From: Pisolithus tinctorius
Lineage: Eukaryota; Basidiomycota; Agaricomycetes; Boletales; Pisolithaceae
Assembly: GCA_024663395.1 (NCBI GenBank)
Contig: JANFAH010000031.1
Coordinates: forward strand, 1 to 64,000
DNA length: 64,000 bases
Direction of reading: 5' to 3'
In this document: positions 11,024-21,085 of the stretch, piece after piece
How the letters are laid out: each line of letters begins with the position of its first letter
How positions within the stretch are numbered: position 1 is the stretch's first letter
Notes under the pieces: model-generated
Databases searched by the model: none
Seen by the model: only the letters and a program-made list of their open reading frames with translations
Told to the model about the DNA's origin: nothing
Program-made: the position numbers and the translations under genes

Positions 11024-11611
11024 GTTAAATCTGGGTCTTCACCAGTCCAAGGCTGGTCTGGAGTCCAGTTGGGGGTCAGAGGATAATATGAGATACTAAG
11101 GGGTTTTGGACTGTTGGACTTAGCGACTGATGGTGCAGCACTATTCCCTTGCATGAGCCATAGTCTGGTTGAGATGAGAGGCAGAAGACAGAGAACAGGA
11201 GGGACTGGGTTAAGATGAGACTAGGTTGATTTCAGACTGAGGCTAAACAGATTATCCTATGGCTTAAATACTAGAAGTAACCTAAGTGTAATGTAGCACT
11301 GGAGACCAGTTTGTGCCAGTACAGCAATGGCTAGTAAACTGATTGGTAAGTAATGTTACAAAGAATATTATCAAGCAAGACTATGAACAAAGGATTACTG
11401 GGAACTGGGGCAGGACTAGTGGCTGGGCCAGGTATTACACTGGCCTGGTACCAACTGAGTGAACAACTTGATTGGGCACTGCCTAGCAGTGCCTCACAAG
11501 CTAACATGTTTCTGGGTCAAAGGGTTAAGGCTGGGACCAGGGCAAGGGTTGGATGAGACTGGTCAAGACTGGGGTAGAGCCAGTCTAGAGTAGTCTAGAC
11601 ATGGTCATGAC
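11024..11611 (-). repeat. 3' LTR of Gypsy #3 (minus strand)
   Basis: It begins TGTTAAATC at 11024 and ends GTCATGACA at 11611, i.e. TG...CA. On the minus strand it starts TGTCATGACCATGTC, related to the 528-bp LTRs at 12696 and 15147, and it shares the block around CTATTCCCTTGC with them. On the minus strand it is directly preceded by the purine-rich AAGAGGGGGATAC (11612-11624), so this is the 3' LTR. It inserted into the plus-strand integrase fragment. Flanks GTGGC and GTATC do not match, as expected when one side is internal sequence. Confidence 0.65.
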
Positions 11612-11624
11612 AGTATCCCCCTCT
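11612..11624 (-). promoter_or_regulatory. Polypurine tract of Gypsy #3
   Basis: On the minus strand AAGAGGGGGATAC sits immediately before the LTR start TGTCATGACC. This is the expected plus-strand-DNA priming site and fixes the orientation of the element (pol on the minus strand, to the right). Confidence 0.6.
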
Positions 11625-11743
11625 TGGAGCCAAGCCCATGAGGCTCCAATGAGGACAATGTTGAGAATGAAAATTTTGTGTCTGACCTTGAAAACTGGTG
11701 GACTTAAGACCAGTCCACCTTAGGTTTGGTTCCCCACTTCAAC

Positions 11744-13341
11744 ATGTCTATTCACCAGTCCAGAACACCATACAATCAAGACCTGCTGCCTGACCTGACC
11801 CAGGCAACAAGTGAAGAGCTGCAAGTAGGCAGTGATGATGATGACCAAGCAATCCAGGGCAAGTTGGCGGAGTGCAAGAGGCATAAAGCAAAGGCCCAAG
11901 AGGAAGCCTGGCTTGCTGGACAGGAGCAAGCCCAGCTTGAGGAAGAGAGGGCACATGCAGAGGCTGAGGTGCAGAGGATAGAGGCTGCACACAGGGCTGA
12001 AGAAGCCAGAAAAGCAGAGGAGAGCCAGTGGGCAGATGCCTTAGTGGGTGGTTCATCCAGGACTGGGTCAGACATTGAGGTGATGACCCCTTGGTAAGTT
12101 GTCTAGCTGGTTTTAACATGTTTGTTAACATGCTCCCTTGCAGGTGTCTTTGTTGCAACTGGACCAACATGGTCTGTGTGTGTTCCACTGACAGCAAGAA
12201 GCAGTGGCTGGCCTGCAACTGGTGCAATGAGTTGAAGGAGTGCTGCCAGTGGCTCATTGAAGGTGAGACCAGTCAGGGGTCTGGCCTGGCTGTTGGCAAG
12301 GGCAAGAGGAAGGCCAATGTGACATCCCTGCATGCTGGTGAGAAGAAGAAAAGGTTGCAGAAACCATCGACCAAGGTGATTGAGGGTGCTGGGGACAACA
12401 AGGTTGAAGTGCTCATGGGGCTGTCAAAGAAGGCCAGTGCAGGTAAGGTGACCAGTGAAGAGACTGGGGCCAGTCCTGTCACTGGGATCAGATGGAGTGC
12501 CTGATCAAGGTGGTCAAGTGTGTGGCTGACAATGTGGCCAGCCTAGCAGTGGCCCAGAAAGAAGCCTCAAGGAACTTCTACTGGTTCACCCAGTCCTATG
12601 AAACATATGTTGAAGAGCACCTTGAGTTCCTAGCACTAGACATGCCTTCAGACCAAGATACCACTGACAAAGAAGACAGGGACATTGAGGGGCTTTGTCA
12701 TAGCCATGTCTCGACCCCGGCCGGACTCGGCCTCGCACTCACTCAGTCCGGCCTCGGCCTCGCCTGTCCCGCATCTCCAGTTGGTCTAGCGCGGTAGACA
12801 CTGCTTTGCAGTGTCTGTCATTTTGGTTAAGTCCTGTCCCCGGTCCTGTCCCCGGTCCACCTGTCCCGGTCTCCGTTACCTTAGTCATACGTTAGTAATC
12901 CTCGTCTTACCAATCTGCTTAGCAATCTTTGCGAGACCGGCATTACCGGTCTCCGTACTATAGTTACTTCTGGTATATAAACTCGTAGTTACTCGGCCTG
13001 TACTCCTTAGTCTGAAATCAACTAAGTATCTCCTGATAACCCCGCCTTGGCCTCGGACTCGGACTGAGACCCACGCAAGGGAATAGCGCTGTACCCTCAG
13101 TCGCTAAGTCCAACCAGTCCACTCATCTGTATCTTCGACTTCCCCCCTGACCCCGACCCCTCGGCTTCGCGCCCGCTTCGGTCTCCGGTCCGGTCTCAAC
13201 CCGGACAATCCTCGTACTTGACAGGCTTGATGAAGAGCTGGAGGGGTGAGGAGGGAAGAAGAGGAAAGCTGGACCTGGTCTGAGTCAGGTGACCAGACTG
13301 GTGCCAGTTCTGCTGGGTCCCAAGTCTAATGTCATGTGCAC
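11744..13341 (+). CDS. Zn2Cys6-spaced protein, antisense inside Gypsy #3 (disrupted)
   Basis: Exon 1 starts at ATG 11744. It encodes an acidic, then coiled-coil-like region (KLAECKRHKAKAQEEAW, AEVQRIEAAHRAEEARKAEE) and ends at 12093. An intron 12094-12143 (GTAAGT...TTGCAG) joins in frame to a cysteine cluster CLCCNWTNMVC...ACNWCNELKECC, whose spacing is CX2CX6CX12CX2CX6C, an exact Zn2Cys6 pattern. A basic region (KGKRKAN, KKKRLQK) follows. Near 12490 the frame shifts by one into a segment with NVASLAVAQKEASRNFYWF and EEHLEFLAL. The LTR at 12696-13223 (duplication GGCTT) splits the ORF at DIEGL; the frame resumes after it, meets a TGA (after EELEG) and ends near 13341. It lies between a Gypsy 3' LTR and pol, in the opposite direction. 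Nucleic-acid binding is inferred from the cysteine pattern; biological role unknown. Confidence 0.65.
12696..13223. repeat. Solo LTR, family D, copy 1 (TSD GGCTT)
   Basis: A 528-bp element runs from TGTCATAGCCATGTCTCG to ACTTGACA, with perfect 5-bp duplications GGCTT at 12691-12695 and 13224-13228. It is GC- and CpG-rich and therefore young. The twin copy at 15147-15674 has the same length. It contains GTATATAAACTCG as a TATA candidate at about 12972. It lies inside the antisense zinc-cluster gene. Confidence 0.9.
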
Positions 13342-14163
13342 ATAGAGTAGTGTTGTTCTTCCTGTATGCTTGTGAATGCCAATGCCAACACCTGGTTCCA
13401 GTTCTAAGGTGTGAAAGAAAAAACAAACAGAAGAAAAGTAAGGGAAATCAAGATAAGGTAACTACGAGATGAGTGAAACAGATAGAGAAAAGAAACTTGA
13501 GACCAGTTCTAGATTATTTCTTGAAAGGACTGGGTTTGTCTGGGTACTGGTCATGATACTCTTGGACAAGTTCTGAGGCATTGTCCAGCTCTGTTGCTAA
13601 CACCCAGGTAGTTTCTTTGTCAGTTCCCTCATCGCTGGTCCACCAGACCAGGTGCTGCAATCAACACTTTCTGTGCTGGTTGACCTTCAAATTGAGTATC
13701 TCTACTACTTTGAATTCTAAGTCACTGTTGACATCTACTGGTGGGGGTGGAGGTTGAGTCCAGTTGGGTATGGTATTTGGGATGGCCAGTGTCACACACC
13801 AAAGGTGTTTGGTGAGGTGGACATGGATGCAGCTGACAAATGGAGATGAAGACCATAGCCCTCATGTGAAGAAGGCCAGCCAGAAAGGTCAGCAGTCATC
13901 CCTTGCACAAGAATGAGTCACCAATACCAAAGAAAAAGAAAGGGAGTGAGTTAAGTGCCAATGAAAATTCTTAAGCACCCATGTACAGCATTCCAGTTTT
14001 CAATGTATTTCCACCAATTCTGCAGATACCGACACCATTCCCACACTCGCTTATAGTGCTCAGCCACACAATCCTACCTTCCAAAATTGGAAAGGATTTG
14101 CACACTCCACACATTTCTACAGCACTCCCTCCAAAAGACACTCATTTCACTAATTCTTCTGAT

Positions 14164-14641
14164 ATGGCTGCCTCCACATCAATCATTTCACTTGTCCCCT
14201 TTGCTAGGGACCATGGCTACATATATCTACCAGGAGTTCCTACCAGCTTCCATCCTGAAGTGTCCTGGTACATCCCATCCTTGTCTGCCCCCTCTCAGCC
14301 CATCCAGCTTGGACAGTGCATTCTTTTTGTCAGTATGACCTCTAGGAGGACATTCTTTGGTTGCCTCAGGTCTGTCATTTGCTTGGAAAGGTCTTATGTG
14401 GTTGTTTCAGTCTCTCCAGTCCAAGAAGCATATGGATCCTTCCTCCCTGCTCCCTGCAACATCTTCATACCAGTCTCATCCATCATTCTTCCAAAATTGT
14501 GACAGCTACAGTATAATCTACTGTTCTCCACTCTCCCTGGTCACATCCATGATGAGTATGACACACATCTTGCCTCCTTATTGCAAGACACAGCAGAAGA
14601 TGCTCCCCCTTTGTCCTCTCTTCCAACAGAGCCTCATTCAT
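14164..14641 (+). pseudogene. U3 reading frame of the U element, subfamily B, one stop
   Basis: ATG at 14164 opens MAASTSIISLVPFARDHGY, then YLPGVPTSFHPEVSWYIPS, VSMTSRRTFFGCLRSV, SVSPVQEAYGSFLPAPC, up to LPKL and a TGA at 14500-14502 where the intact copy has CGA (Arg). After the stop the frame continues through QLQYNLL, IHDEYDTHLASLLQDTAED to TEPHS. Only one base change may therefore separate it from an open frame. The sequence differs from the subfamily A protein at many residues yet keeps the frame, which hints at past selection on protein. Function unknown. Confidence 0.65.
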
Positions 14642-14802
14642 GAAGTTTTTACTTGCTTCACTGAGAGGACAGTTAGGGGGGGAAAGTTGCAATCCCTTAT
14701 GCTCCTGTCACCCCACAGACCCACAAAGCTTGACCCCTGTTGACATCTGACTCACCCTGTCTGCTTTTGGATGTACTATATCAGCATCAGATCAGCACTG
14801 CC

Positions 14803-15735
14803 TGTCAAGTCTGGGCCTACTCTGACCAACTCCAATGCTATATAAGGTCTAGAGAAGGGTTCAGAAGCAAGTCTGACACAGGGAAGCAGAACTCTGACTA
14901 GCAGAGTATTGGCAGGAATGAAGTCCGCCAAGACAAAGGCAGAGTGGAGTGAGGGCTGTGGTGCATGTGCTGTGGAGTACCTGACTGCATGCTGTCAGGG
15001 AGAAGTTCGAAGGTGGTCACATGACCCCTCAGAGAATGGTCTGCTCAGTCTGGTAGGAGAGCAACACAAGTCTGATGGCAGTCAGAGTGGAGATGGTTCG
15101 TAACCAACAGAAGTTGGGTGGAGTTGGTGCAGAGTGAGTGAATGACTGTCATAGCCATGTCTCGACCCTGGCCGGACTCGGCCTCGCACTCACTTAGTCT
15201 GGCCTCGGCCTCGCCTGTTCGCTATCCCCAGATGTCCTAGCATGGTGAACACTGCTTTGCAGTGTCTGTCATTTTGGTTAAGTCCTGTCCCCAGTCCTGT
15301 CCCCGGTCCACCTGTCCCAGTCTCCACTACCTTAGTCATATGTTAGTAATCCTTGTCTTACCAATCGTCTTAGCAATCCTTGCGAGACTGGCATTACCGG
15401 TCTCCATACTATAGTTATTTCTAGTATATAAACTCGTAGATACTCGGCCTGTAGACCTCAGTCTGAAATCAACTAAGTTACCTCTGATAACTCCATCTCG
15501 GCCTCGGACTCGGACTGAGGCCCACGCAAGGGAATAGCACTGTATCCTCAGTTGCTAAGTCCAAACAGTCCAACCATCTGAACCCTTGACTTCACTCCTG
15601 ATCCTGACCCCTCAGCTTCGTGCCCACTTCGGTCTCCGGTCCGGTCTCAACCCAGACAATCCTCATACTTGACAATGACTGGCAGAAGAGGGTGCAGAGT
15701 GAGTAAGGACTTCGAGTGAATGCATGGTTATGACA
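14803..15735. repeat. Solo LTR, family C, copy 1 (TSD CTGCC)
   Basis: TGTCAAGTCTGGGCC...GGTTATGACA is flanked by CTGCC at 14798-14802 and 15736-15740. After removing the nested D element and its duplicated target it is about 400 bp, versus 714 bp for copy 2 at 31681-32394; the difference is one internal deletion of about 310 bp. GCTATATAAGG near its left end is a possible TATA box. Transition changes relative to copy 2 are frequent. Confidence 0.85.
15147..15674. repeat. Solo LTR, family D, copy 2 (TSD ATGAC)
   Basis: A 528-bp element running from TGTCATAGCC to ACTTGACA, flanked by ATGAC at 15142-15146 and 15675-15679. It is a near copy of 12696-13223 with mostly C-to-T/G-to-A differences. 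It is the innermost layer of a four-level nest (Gypsy #3 pol, U element, LTR C, LTR D). Confidence 0.9.
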
Positions 15736-17905
15736 CTGCCTCTCTGTCATCCCACTTTGGCCCAGAGGTGATCTCTTCAAGATGTGACATCCACAGCCTC
15801 CCCTAATGTGATTCCAGTGCACTTTCCTGGTTTCTGACATTACTTGACTCATACTTTGGCATCCTGACTGTCTTTGACTCACCTATTGCCAATACTTACC
15901 AATCTTTTGACTTTGCTTACTGGTTCTTTGCTTTTTGGCTTACTTATCCTTACCAATGCTCACCAATGCTTTCTAAGATGATCACCCACTGCTTACATTC
16001 CTTACTCATCAGTTACCAATCACTTACCAAGTGTTTGCACCTTGTTTTCCATAGGCAATGCCCCTGTACTGTATATAAATCACTGTACTTAGATAGCTGA
16101 ATAAGAAGAAGATGTCAGGGAGCCCCTCTTGCTCACATTTCATCATCACTCAGTAAATCATTCAGCAGCTTCAATAGTTGAGACTTTATTAAGGGTGTAA
16201 CTATCATCTACTTTGCTTGTTATCATCTATCATCAATCTACTTTGCTCCAAGTCCTCCCTGAGCTCAGTGCAGCTCAGAGCATCGAATTAAGTCACCATC
16301 CATCCTTCTGTAGGCTGACAGCAGTCTACCCTATCGCTTTCTGTCACATTCTTGCTCCCTCTTCATCAGGAGCACCCCCAACCCTCAGCACTCGTCTTTG
16401 AGTGTTGTAGCTCACAAAAACCCACCAGATAATAGGTTCTACCATCTAGGTACCACATAGGCACACCACCACTCGCTCTTATTGTCTTTTGTGTTGGTTT
16501 TGGTTGGTTTCCACCACTGAACCACACTTTGACTCACACTGGTTCAAGTTGGGATATGTGGAAGACCAGGTGTACAGCATGCATAGAGTCTGGTAAACAC
16601 AGGGTGAATGAGTGAGAGCCAGCCTGGGCTATTATGGGATAGGGCCCAAGGGTTTTCTCACTCAGCTTCTTGGAGGGCTGGGTTGACTGGAAATACTTGG
16701 CTTTTACATAGACACTGTCACCCACTTTGAAGTCTGGGGCTGGCATGTGCTTAGCATCTGCTGGTCCTTGGTAATGTTGCTGGGCAAGAGCCATTTCTTC
16801 ATGAAGGTATTGGTGCAGTGAATCTAAGTTGCCTGCATAATCACAAGCCCAGTTGGATGTGAGATTGTGCTCAAGGAAGACCAAGATATTAGGGTGATAC
16901 CCTGGTCATAGTGCTAGGTGTGTTGTTGTAGGCAAACTCAGCTAGCAGTAGTAGTTCAGCCCAGTTGTCCTGCTGATAGTTGCAGTAGACCCAGAGATAC
17001 TGTTTGAGGGTCTGATTGGTGCACTCTGTCTGACCATCCCCCTCTGGGTGATACCTGGAGGTGAAGTGTAGATGCATGTCCAGAGCCTTACCAAGAGACT
17101 GGAAGAAGTGGGATATGAACTCTGATCCCTGGTCTGAGGTTACATGGGCCAGTACACCATGCTTGGAGAATACATGCATCAGGAAGAGCTTAGTGAGCTC
17201 AGGGACTGTGATGGTGTTGTGAGTAAGTATGAAGATGGCTTGCTTTGAAAGCTGGTTGACTACAACAAGGATGGTGGTAAAGCTGGTTGAGGCTGGGAGT
17301 TGCTCTATAAAATCCATTGAGATGGAATTCCATGGCTTCTCTGGCACTGGGAGTTGTTTGAGTAGGCTGTAAGGCTGGTAGCAGGGTACCTTGGCCCAGG
17401 CACAGTAGTACAAGACCAGACATAGTCTTTGACAAATGTCCTTAGGCTGGGCCAGGTGTATTCACACCAGATGAGTTCTAAGGTTCTATTTTGGCCGAAG
17501 TGGCTGGACAAGAGGTGATCATATTTGAATCTCAAGACACAAAGGCGAAGGTCATTAGAGTCCAGTATATAGATTCTTCCATCTAGGCAGAGGAAGCTGG
17601 TGTCATCAACTGACCTCTGGGAATCTGATGTATCTGAGAACCAGACTTGGGTGACTGGGTCTGAGGGTAAAGCTGAGAGGATAATCATTGTGTAACTTCT
17701 CCACATCCATCAGTGCAACAGCACATAGGACTGGGTATTCAAGGTAGGTGGCACACAGGGAGGTGGCTAGCTGTTCCTGCATGAAGACTGGTCTGAGATT
17801 CTGTGGGTTGACCCAGGCATAGTTGCTATCCCCCTCCTTGGGGTAGATGTCCCATCATCTAGTTAGGGTGTCAGGCTTAGCACCAAGTTTACCAGGTCTG
17901 ACACT

Positions 17906-18119
17906 TCAGTCACCCCCCCCCCCCAGGGGACCTATTAGGTTCATATATTCTTATAGATGTATCCACCTAATAGGTGTTGACCACCTGGGAATTCCCAGCA
18001 ACTGCTGGAGATTCTCCAGAGCAAGGGGTTCAGACATGGACTTTCCCCAGGATTATTATATCTATAACAGAGTGCCTGGGGTCCAAATGGGGCTTTCCCC
18101 AGTGGATTAATAGACCTAT
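17906..18119. other. Boundary segment with C run and short inverted repeat
   Basis: Contains a run of 13 or more C at about 17917, then the near-palindrome ACCTATTAGGT...ACCTAATAGGT. Gypsy #3 pol similarity ends just before it. No gene is visible. Confidence 0.4.
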
Positions 18120-19160
18120 TTCCTGGGCATCCTGGGGGATTCTCCAGCTTAAATGGACCTGTTCCCAGAGCATCCTGGGGGTTTCCCCAGGCTAAATGAA
18201 CCTGTTCCCAGTGCATGCTGGGGGATTCCCCAGCCTAAATGGACCCTGTTTCCTGGGCATCATGGGGGATTCCCCAGGCTAAATGGACCTGTTCTCAGTG
18301 CATGCTGGGGGATTCCCCAGGCTAAATGGACCTGTTCCCAGTGCATGCTGGGGGATTCTCCAGCCTAAATGGACCTGTTTCCTGGGCATCCTGGGGTGTC
18401 CCCAGCCCAAATGGACCTGTTGCCTGGGCATCCTGGGGAATCTCCCACCCACTCTGGGGATTCTCCAAGGAATGCTGGGGATCCTGCAGGCCATGCTGTG
18501 GAGTCTCCAACTCACCCTGGTGATTCTCCAGGCAATGCTGGGGATTCTCCCACCCACTCCAGGGATTCTCCAAGGAATGCTGGGGATTCTCCAACTCACT
18601 CTGTGGATTCTCCAGGCAATGCTGGGGATTCCCCAACTCACTCTGGGGATTCTCCAGGCAATGCTGGGGATTCTCCAACCCTCCCTGGGGAATCTCCAGG
18701 CCATGCTGGGGATTCTCCAACCCACTCTGGGGATTCTCCAAGCACTGCTGGGGAATCTCCAGACAATGTTGGGGAATCTCCAACCCACTCCAGGGATTAT
18801 CCAGGCCATGCTGGGGATTCTCCCACCCACTCTGGGGATTCTCCCAGCAATGTTGGGGAATCACTGACCCACTCTGGGGATTCTCCAACCCACTGTGGGA
18901 TTCTCTGAGGAATGCTGGGGATTCTCCAGGCCATGCTGGGATTCTCCAGGCAATGTTGGGGAATCTCCAACCCACTCTGGGGATTCTCCAGGCCATGCTG
19001 GGGATTCTCCAGGCAATGTCATGCAATCTCCACCCCTCTCTGCACATTCTCCAGGCAATGCTGGGGATTCCCTAATCCACTATGGGCATTCTCCAAGGAA
19101 TGCTGGTGATTCTCCAGTCAATGCTGGGGATTTCCCACCCACTCTGTTATGTCCTGGGGA
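18120..19160. repeat. Minisatellite: 43-bp block then 21-bp block
   Basis: From 18120 to about 18440 there are about seven 43-bp units containing CCTGTTCCCAGTGCATGCTG and GGGATTCCCCAG. From about 18440 to 19160 there are about 34 units of 21 bp, built around TGGGGATTCTCCA and alternating GGCAATGCT with ACCCACTCT. Since 21 is a multiple of 3, several frames stay open on both strands (up to about 240 codons), giving heptapeptide repeats such as SPTHSGD on the plus strand and WRIPRVG or LENPQSG on the minus strand. There is no start context, intron or homology to support translation, so I treat it as noncoding. Confidence 0.9.
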
Positions 19161-19198
19161 TAGACACTGATGTATCTTTGTGTTACTTGTACCACTGG

Positions 19199-20170
19199 TC
19201 AGATGCTGTAACTCCCTCTTTCTTCTAGATTGTTTGAGCTTGTGCTAACTTCCATTTCATCCCAAATGTACAATATGGTGCCACCCTGGAGGATATTGCA
19301 TGCATCAGTTCTTTGCATGTCAGTGGGCTGCAGAAAGTTGTGAAGAGGGGTGGGAGTGGGGGTGGTGTGCACAGTGTCAGGACCACTAGAGTCCTCTGAG
19401 CCTGCTGCCACTGGTTGTGACTGTACCAAGAGGATGGGGTCAATATTTTCATCTAACACTGGCTGCATCCAAGTTACTCTGTGTCCACTATGGCTAACAC
19501 CTGTGGTCAATGCAAGGGGGTTGATATTTGCATGATTGGCCCAAATTCAGTGACAGTTGGGAAAGCATTTCCACTGCTTTATATGACTCTCCAAAAAGTT
19601 CTATATATTCTTCTGTGAAAAAAAAAAAAAATCAACAAATAATCACTCACCAAAAACATTGCAGGCCAACTCAGGAGTATTCTCATCAGGGCCCTTGGCA
19701 GGGATGTAAAATTCCATGAAGACATCAGGGTTCTCCTCAGTGTCAGGATCTTCCCCATCTTTGACTTCACCACCAGTCTGCTTGAGCTTGGCAGCAAGCT
19801 TGACATAGCAGTCCTTCAACCTAGTGGAAATCAAGTCAGCAAGACACAGCCATTTGGGAAAATACTCACCACTCAATCTTCTTGATATGATCACCAGCAG
19901 TATGCCAGATGACATTGGCAACCTCTGGTATAAGAGCTTGTGCAATGGCCTGATAGACAGCAACCTTGTAGTCCCCAGTTTTTCTCTGCAGGTCAAGTTA
20001 GCTAGCCTCCCTCATATAAATGATGCAATTTCATCATTGGAATTTTCCTTGATACCAAAGAGAACCTTTAGATTGGCTGGCTTCTCAATTTCAGAAACAA
20101 GTTGCCAAATTGTCTCTGTACTCCAAGATACAGTTGGAATTTGAGGGCCATCAGCTGTCTTTTGTCAAGG
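19199..20170 (-). pseudogene. Spliced hypothetical gene, frameshifted
   Basis: On the minus strand: an exon with WSTETIWQLVSEIEKPANL and GIKENSNDEIASF; a decayed intron (donor reads ATGAGG, branch GCTAAC, acceptor CTGCAG); exon 19985-19870 (TGDYKVAVYQAIAQALIPEVA, HTAGDHIKKIEW); intron 19869-19821; exon 19820-19651 (LKDCYVKLAAKLKQTGGEVK, DPDTEENPDVFMEFYIPAKG); intron 19650-19613; exon from 19612 (EYIELFGESYKAVEMLSQLS, NLGQSCKYQPPCID). A one-base shift near 19505 leads to VTWMQPVLDENIDP and an end at 19199. Exons join in phase and read cleanly, so it was a real gene until recently. I recall similar uncharacterised agaricomycete proteins but no function. It starts beside the minisatellite; the 5' end is not resolved. 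Confidence 0.6.
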
Positions 20171-20689
20171 CATTTAAAAAGAAGAACCAGCGAGGAGTGA
20201 CTAGATTGGGTGTGTGGAATTAAATGAGTGGTTTTCATGCTCTAGAATAGTAGTACTATTGCTCTCTAACACAGAAAAAAAGATTTCACAGCATGACTTC
20301 CTAATTAGGAAGATGAGTGAAGGCATAGGCAGCAGTGGCATAGGCACCAACTTTGAGCAAACCTGTTTTTTCTCCAGCACCATGCCTGGGGACTCCAGGC
20401 TGGCCATTGATTTCTCCTAGCATAGTGCTGATCACAAGTGTTTTGTGTTTTTCTCACGCAATTTTCCACTTTCTGATAAGATAGGCATGCTGCCATGATT
20501 GCACAATCAGGGGCTACAACTTTCATTATGACAACATCACTCCATTATCACTCCCTGTAGTAGTAACACATACTAGTGTACTAGTTGTAGTAGTTTGTAG
20601 TGCTGCATAGTGTAGGTTATGCTACACTTTGGTAGTGTGCACTTTTGACTACAGTTGACTATGAAAAGTGTAGGGTCAAGTTGGAGCAC

Positions 20690-21085
20690 AGAAGTCACAC
20701 ATAGGATCACATGACTAATATGTCACATGTAACGACCACATGATCAATTACATAATGTCACATGACATGATGTGCTCCAAATGGCCGTTGCTGAAGTCAT
20801 GTGACACACACCTATCCTGGTCCCATGATCTGGAGTCATGTGACAACTGGTCATGAAGTGGTCAGAGGGATCATCACATGCTGGCTAGTCACATGACTGT
20901 GTGGAACATGGTCAGTCACGTGATCCTAGTGATCACATGTTGAGTCCAAACAGTGATCATGTGATGTCACATGACCCAACTCACAATGTGGGCACATGAC
21001 CAGGTGCCTCGGGTGATCACAAAGGGCTGTCATGTGATCCTAGTAGTCACAGGTAGGCAAGAACCCGAGTCACATGACATCACGT
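20690..21085. promoter_or_regulatory. Cluster of 13 TCACRTG palindromic motifs
   Basis: TCACATG/CATGTGA, or once TCACGTGA, occurs at about 20706, 20722, 20758, 20796, 20835, 20873, 20888, 20915, 20931, 20955, 20966, 21037 and 21068. Many are extended to GTCACATGAC. The spacing is irregular, so it is not a simple tandem repeat. RTCACRTG is the E-box type bound by bHLH factors such as Cbf1. The cluster is cut by the Gypsy LTR at 21086 and resumes at 34265 and 35490. Regulatory function is inference. Confidence 0.5.

Larger units (their letters stand above)
13790..16538 (+). mobile_element. U element, subfamily B, with nested LTRs
   Basis: Starts TGTCACACACCAAAGGTGT at 13790 and ends TTTGACTCACA at 16538. 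Flanks CCAG and CTGG match only in part. It holds LTR C (14803-15735), which itself holds LTR D (15147-15674); without these it is about 1.8 kb, as in other copies. It splits the pol of Gypsy #3 exactly between HISQLEP and the proline-rich linker. A TATA box (GTATATAAATC) lies at about 16071 and an R/U5-like stretch follows. Confidence 0.8.
13517..17905 (-). pseudogene. Gypsy #3 pol: RNase H end, integrase, chromodomain (interrupted)
   Basis: On the minus strand, in order: the end of RNase H (LGAKPDTLTR, YPKEGDSNYAWVNPQN, 17905-17720); the integrase zinc finger (YKYDHLLSSHFGQN-like, LRTFVKDY, about 17590-17400); the core with SMDFIEQLP (Asp), TSDQGSEF (Asp) and GDGQTEC (Glu); the tail with QQHYQGPADAKHMPAPDFKVGD and HISQLEP (to 16539); then, after the U element, PNTIPNWTQPPPPPVDVN and a chromodomain (FKVVEILNLK, DEGTDKETTWVLATELD) ending near 13517. 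Stops and frameshifts are present. The 5' part (RT, protease, gag, 5' LTR) is missing beyond 17905. Chromodomain integrases direct insertion to marked chromatin. The antisense zinc-cluster gene lies downstream on the same element. Confidence 0.85.

Noticed and set aside
11748..12257. Minus-strand ORF of 169 codons over the zinc-cluster gene
   Set aside because: A shadow frame of the Glu/Ala-rich coiled region on the plus strand; the plus-strand reading has in-phase splicing and the cysteine pattern.
18279..18867. Long ORFs (about 180-240 codons) on both strands
   Set aside because: They are by-products of the 21-bp and 43-bp tandem repeats, open in several frames at once; no start context or splice signals.
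18440..19160. CRISPR-like array
   Set aside because: Units are contiguous 21-bp repeats without unique spacers, in a eukaryotic genome.
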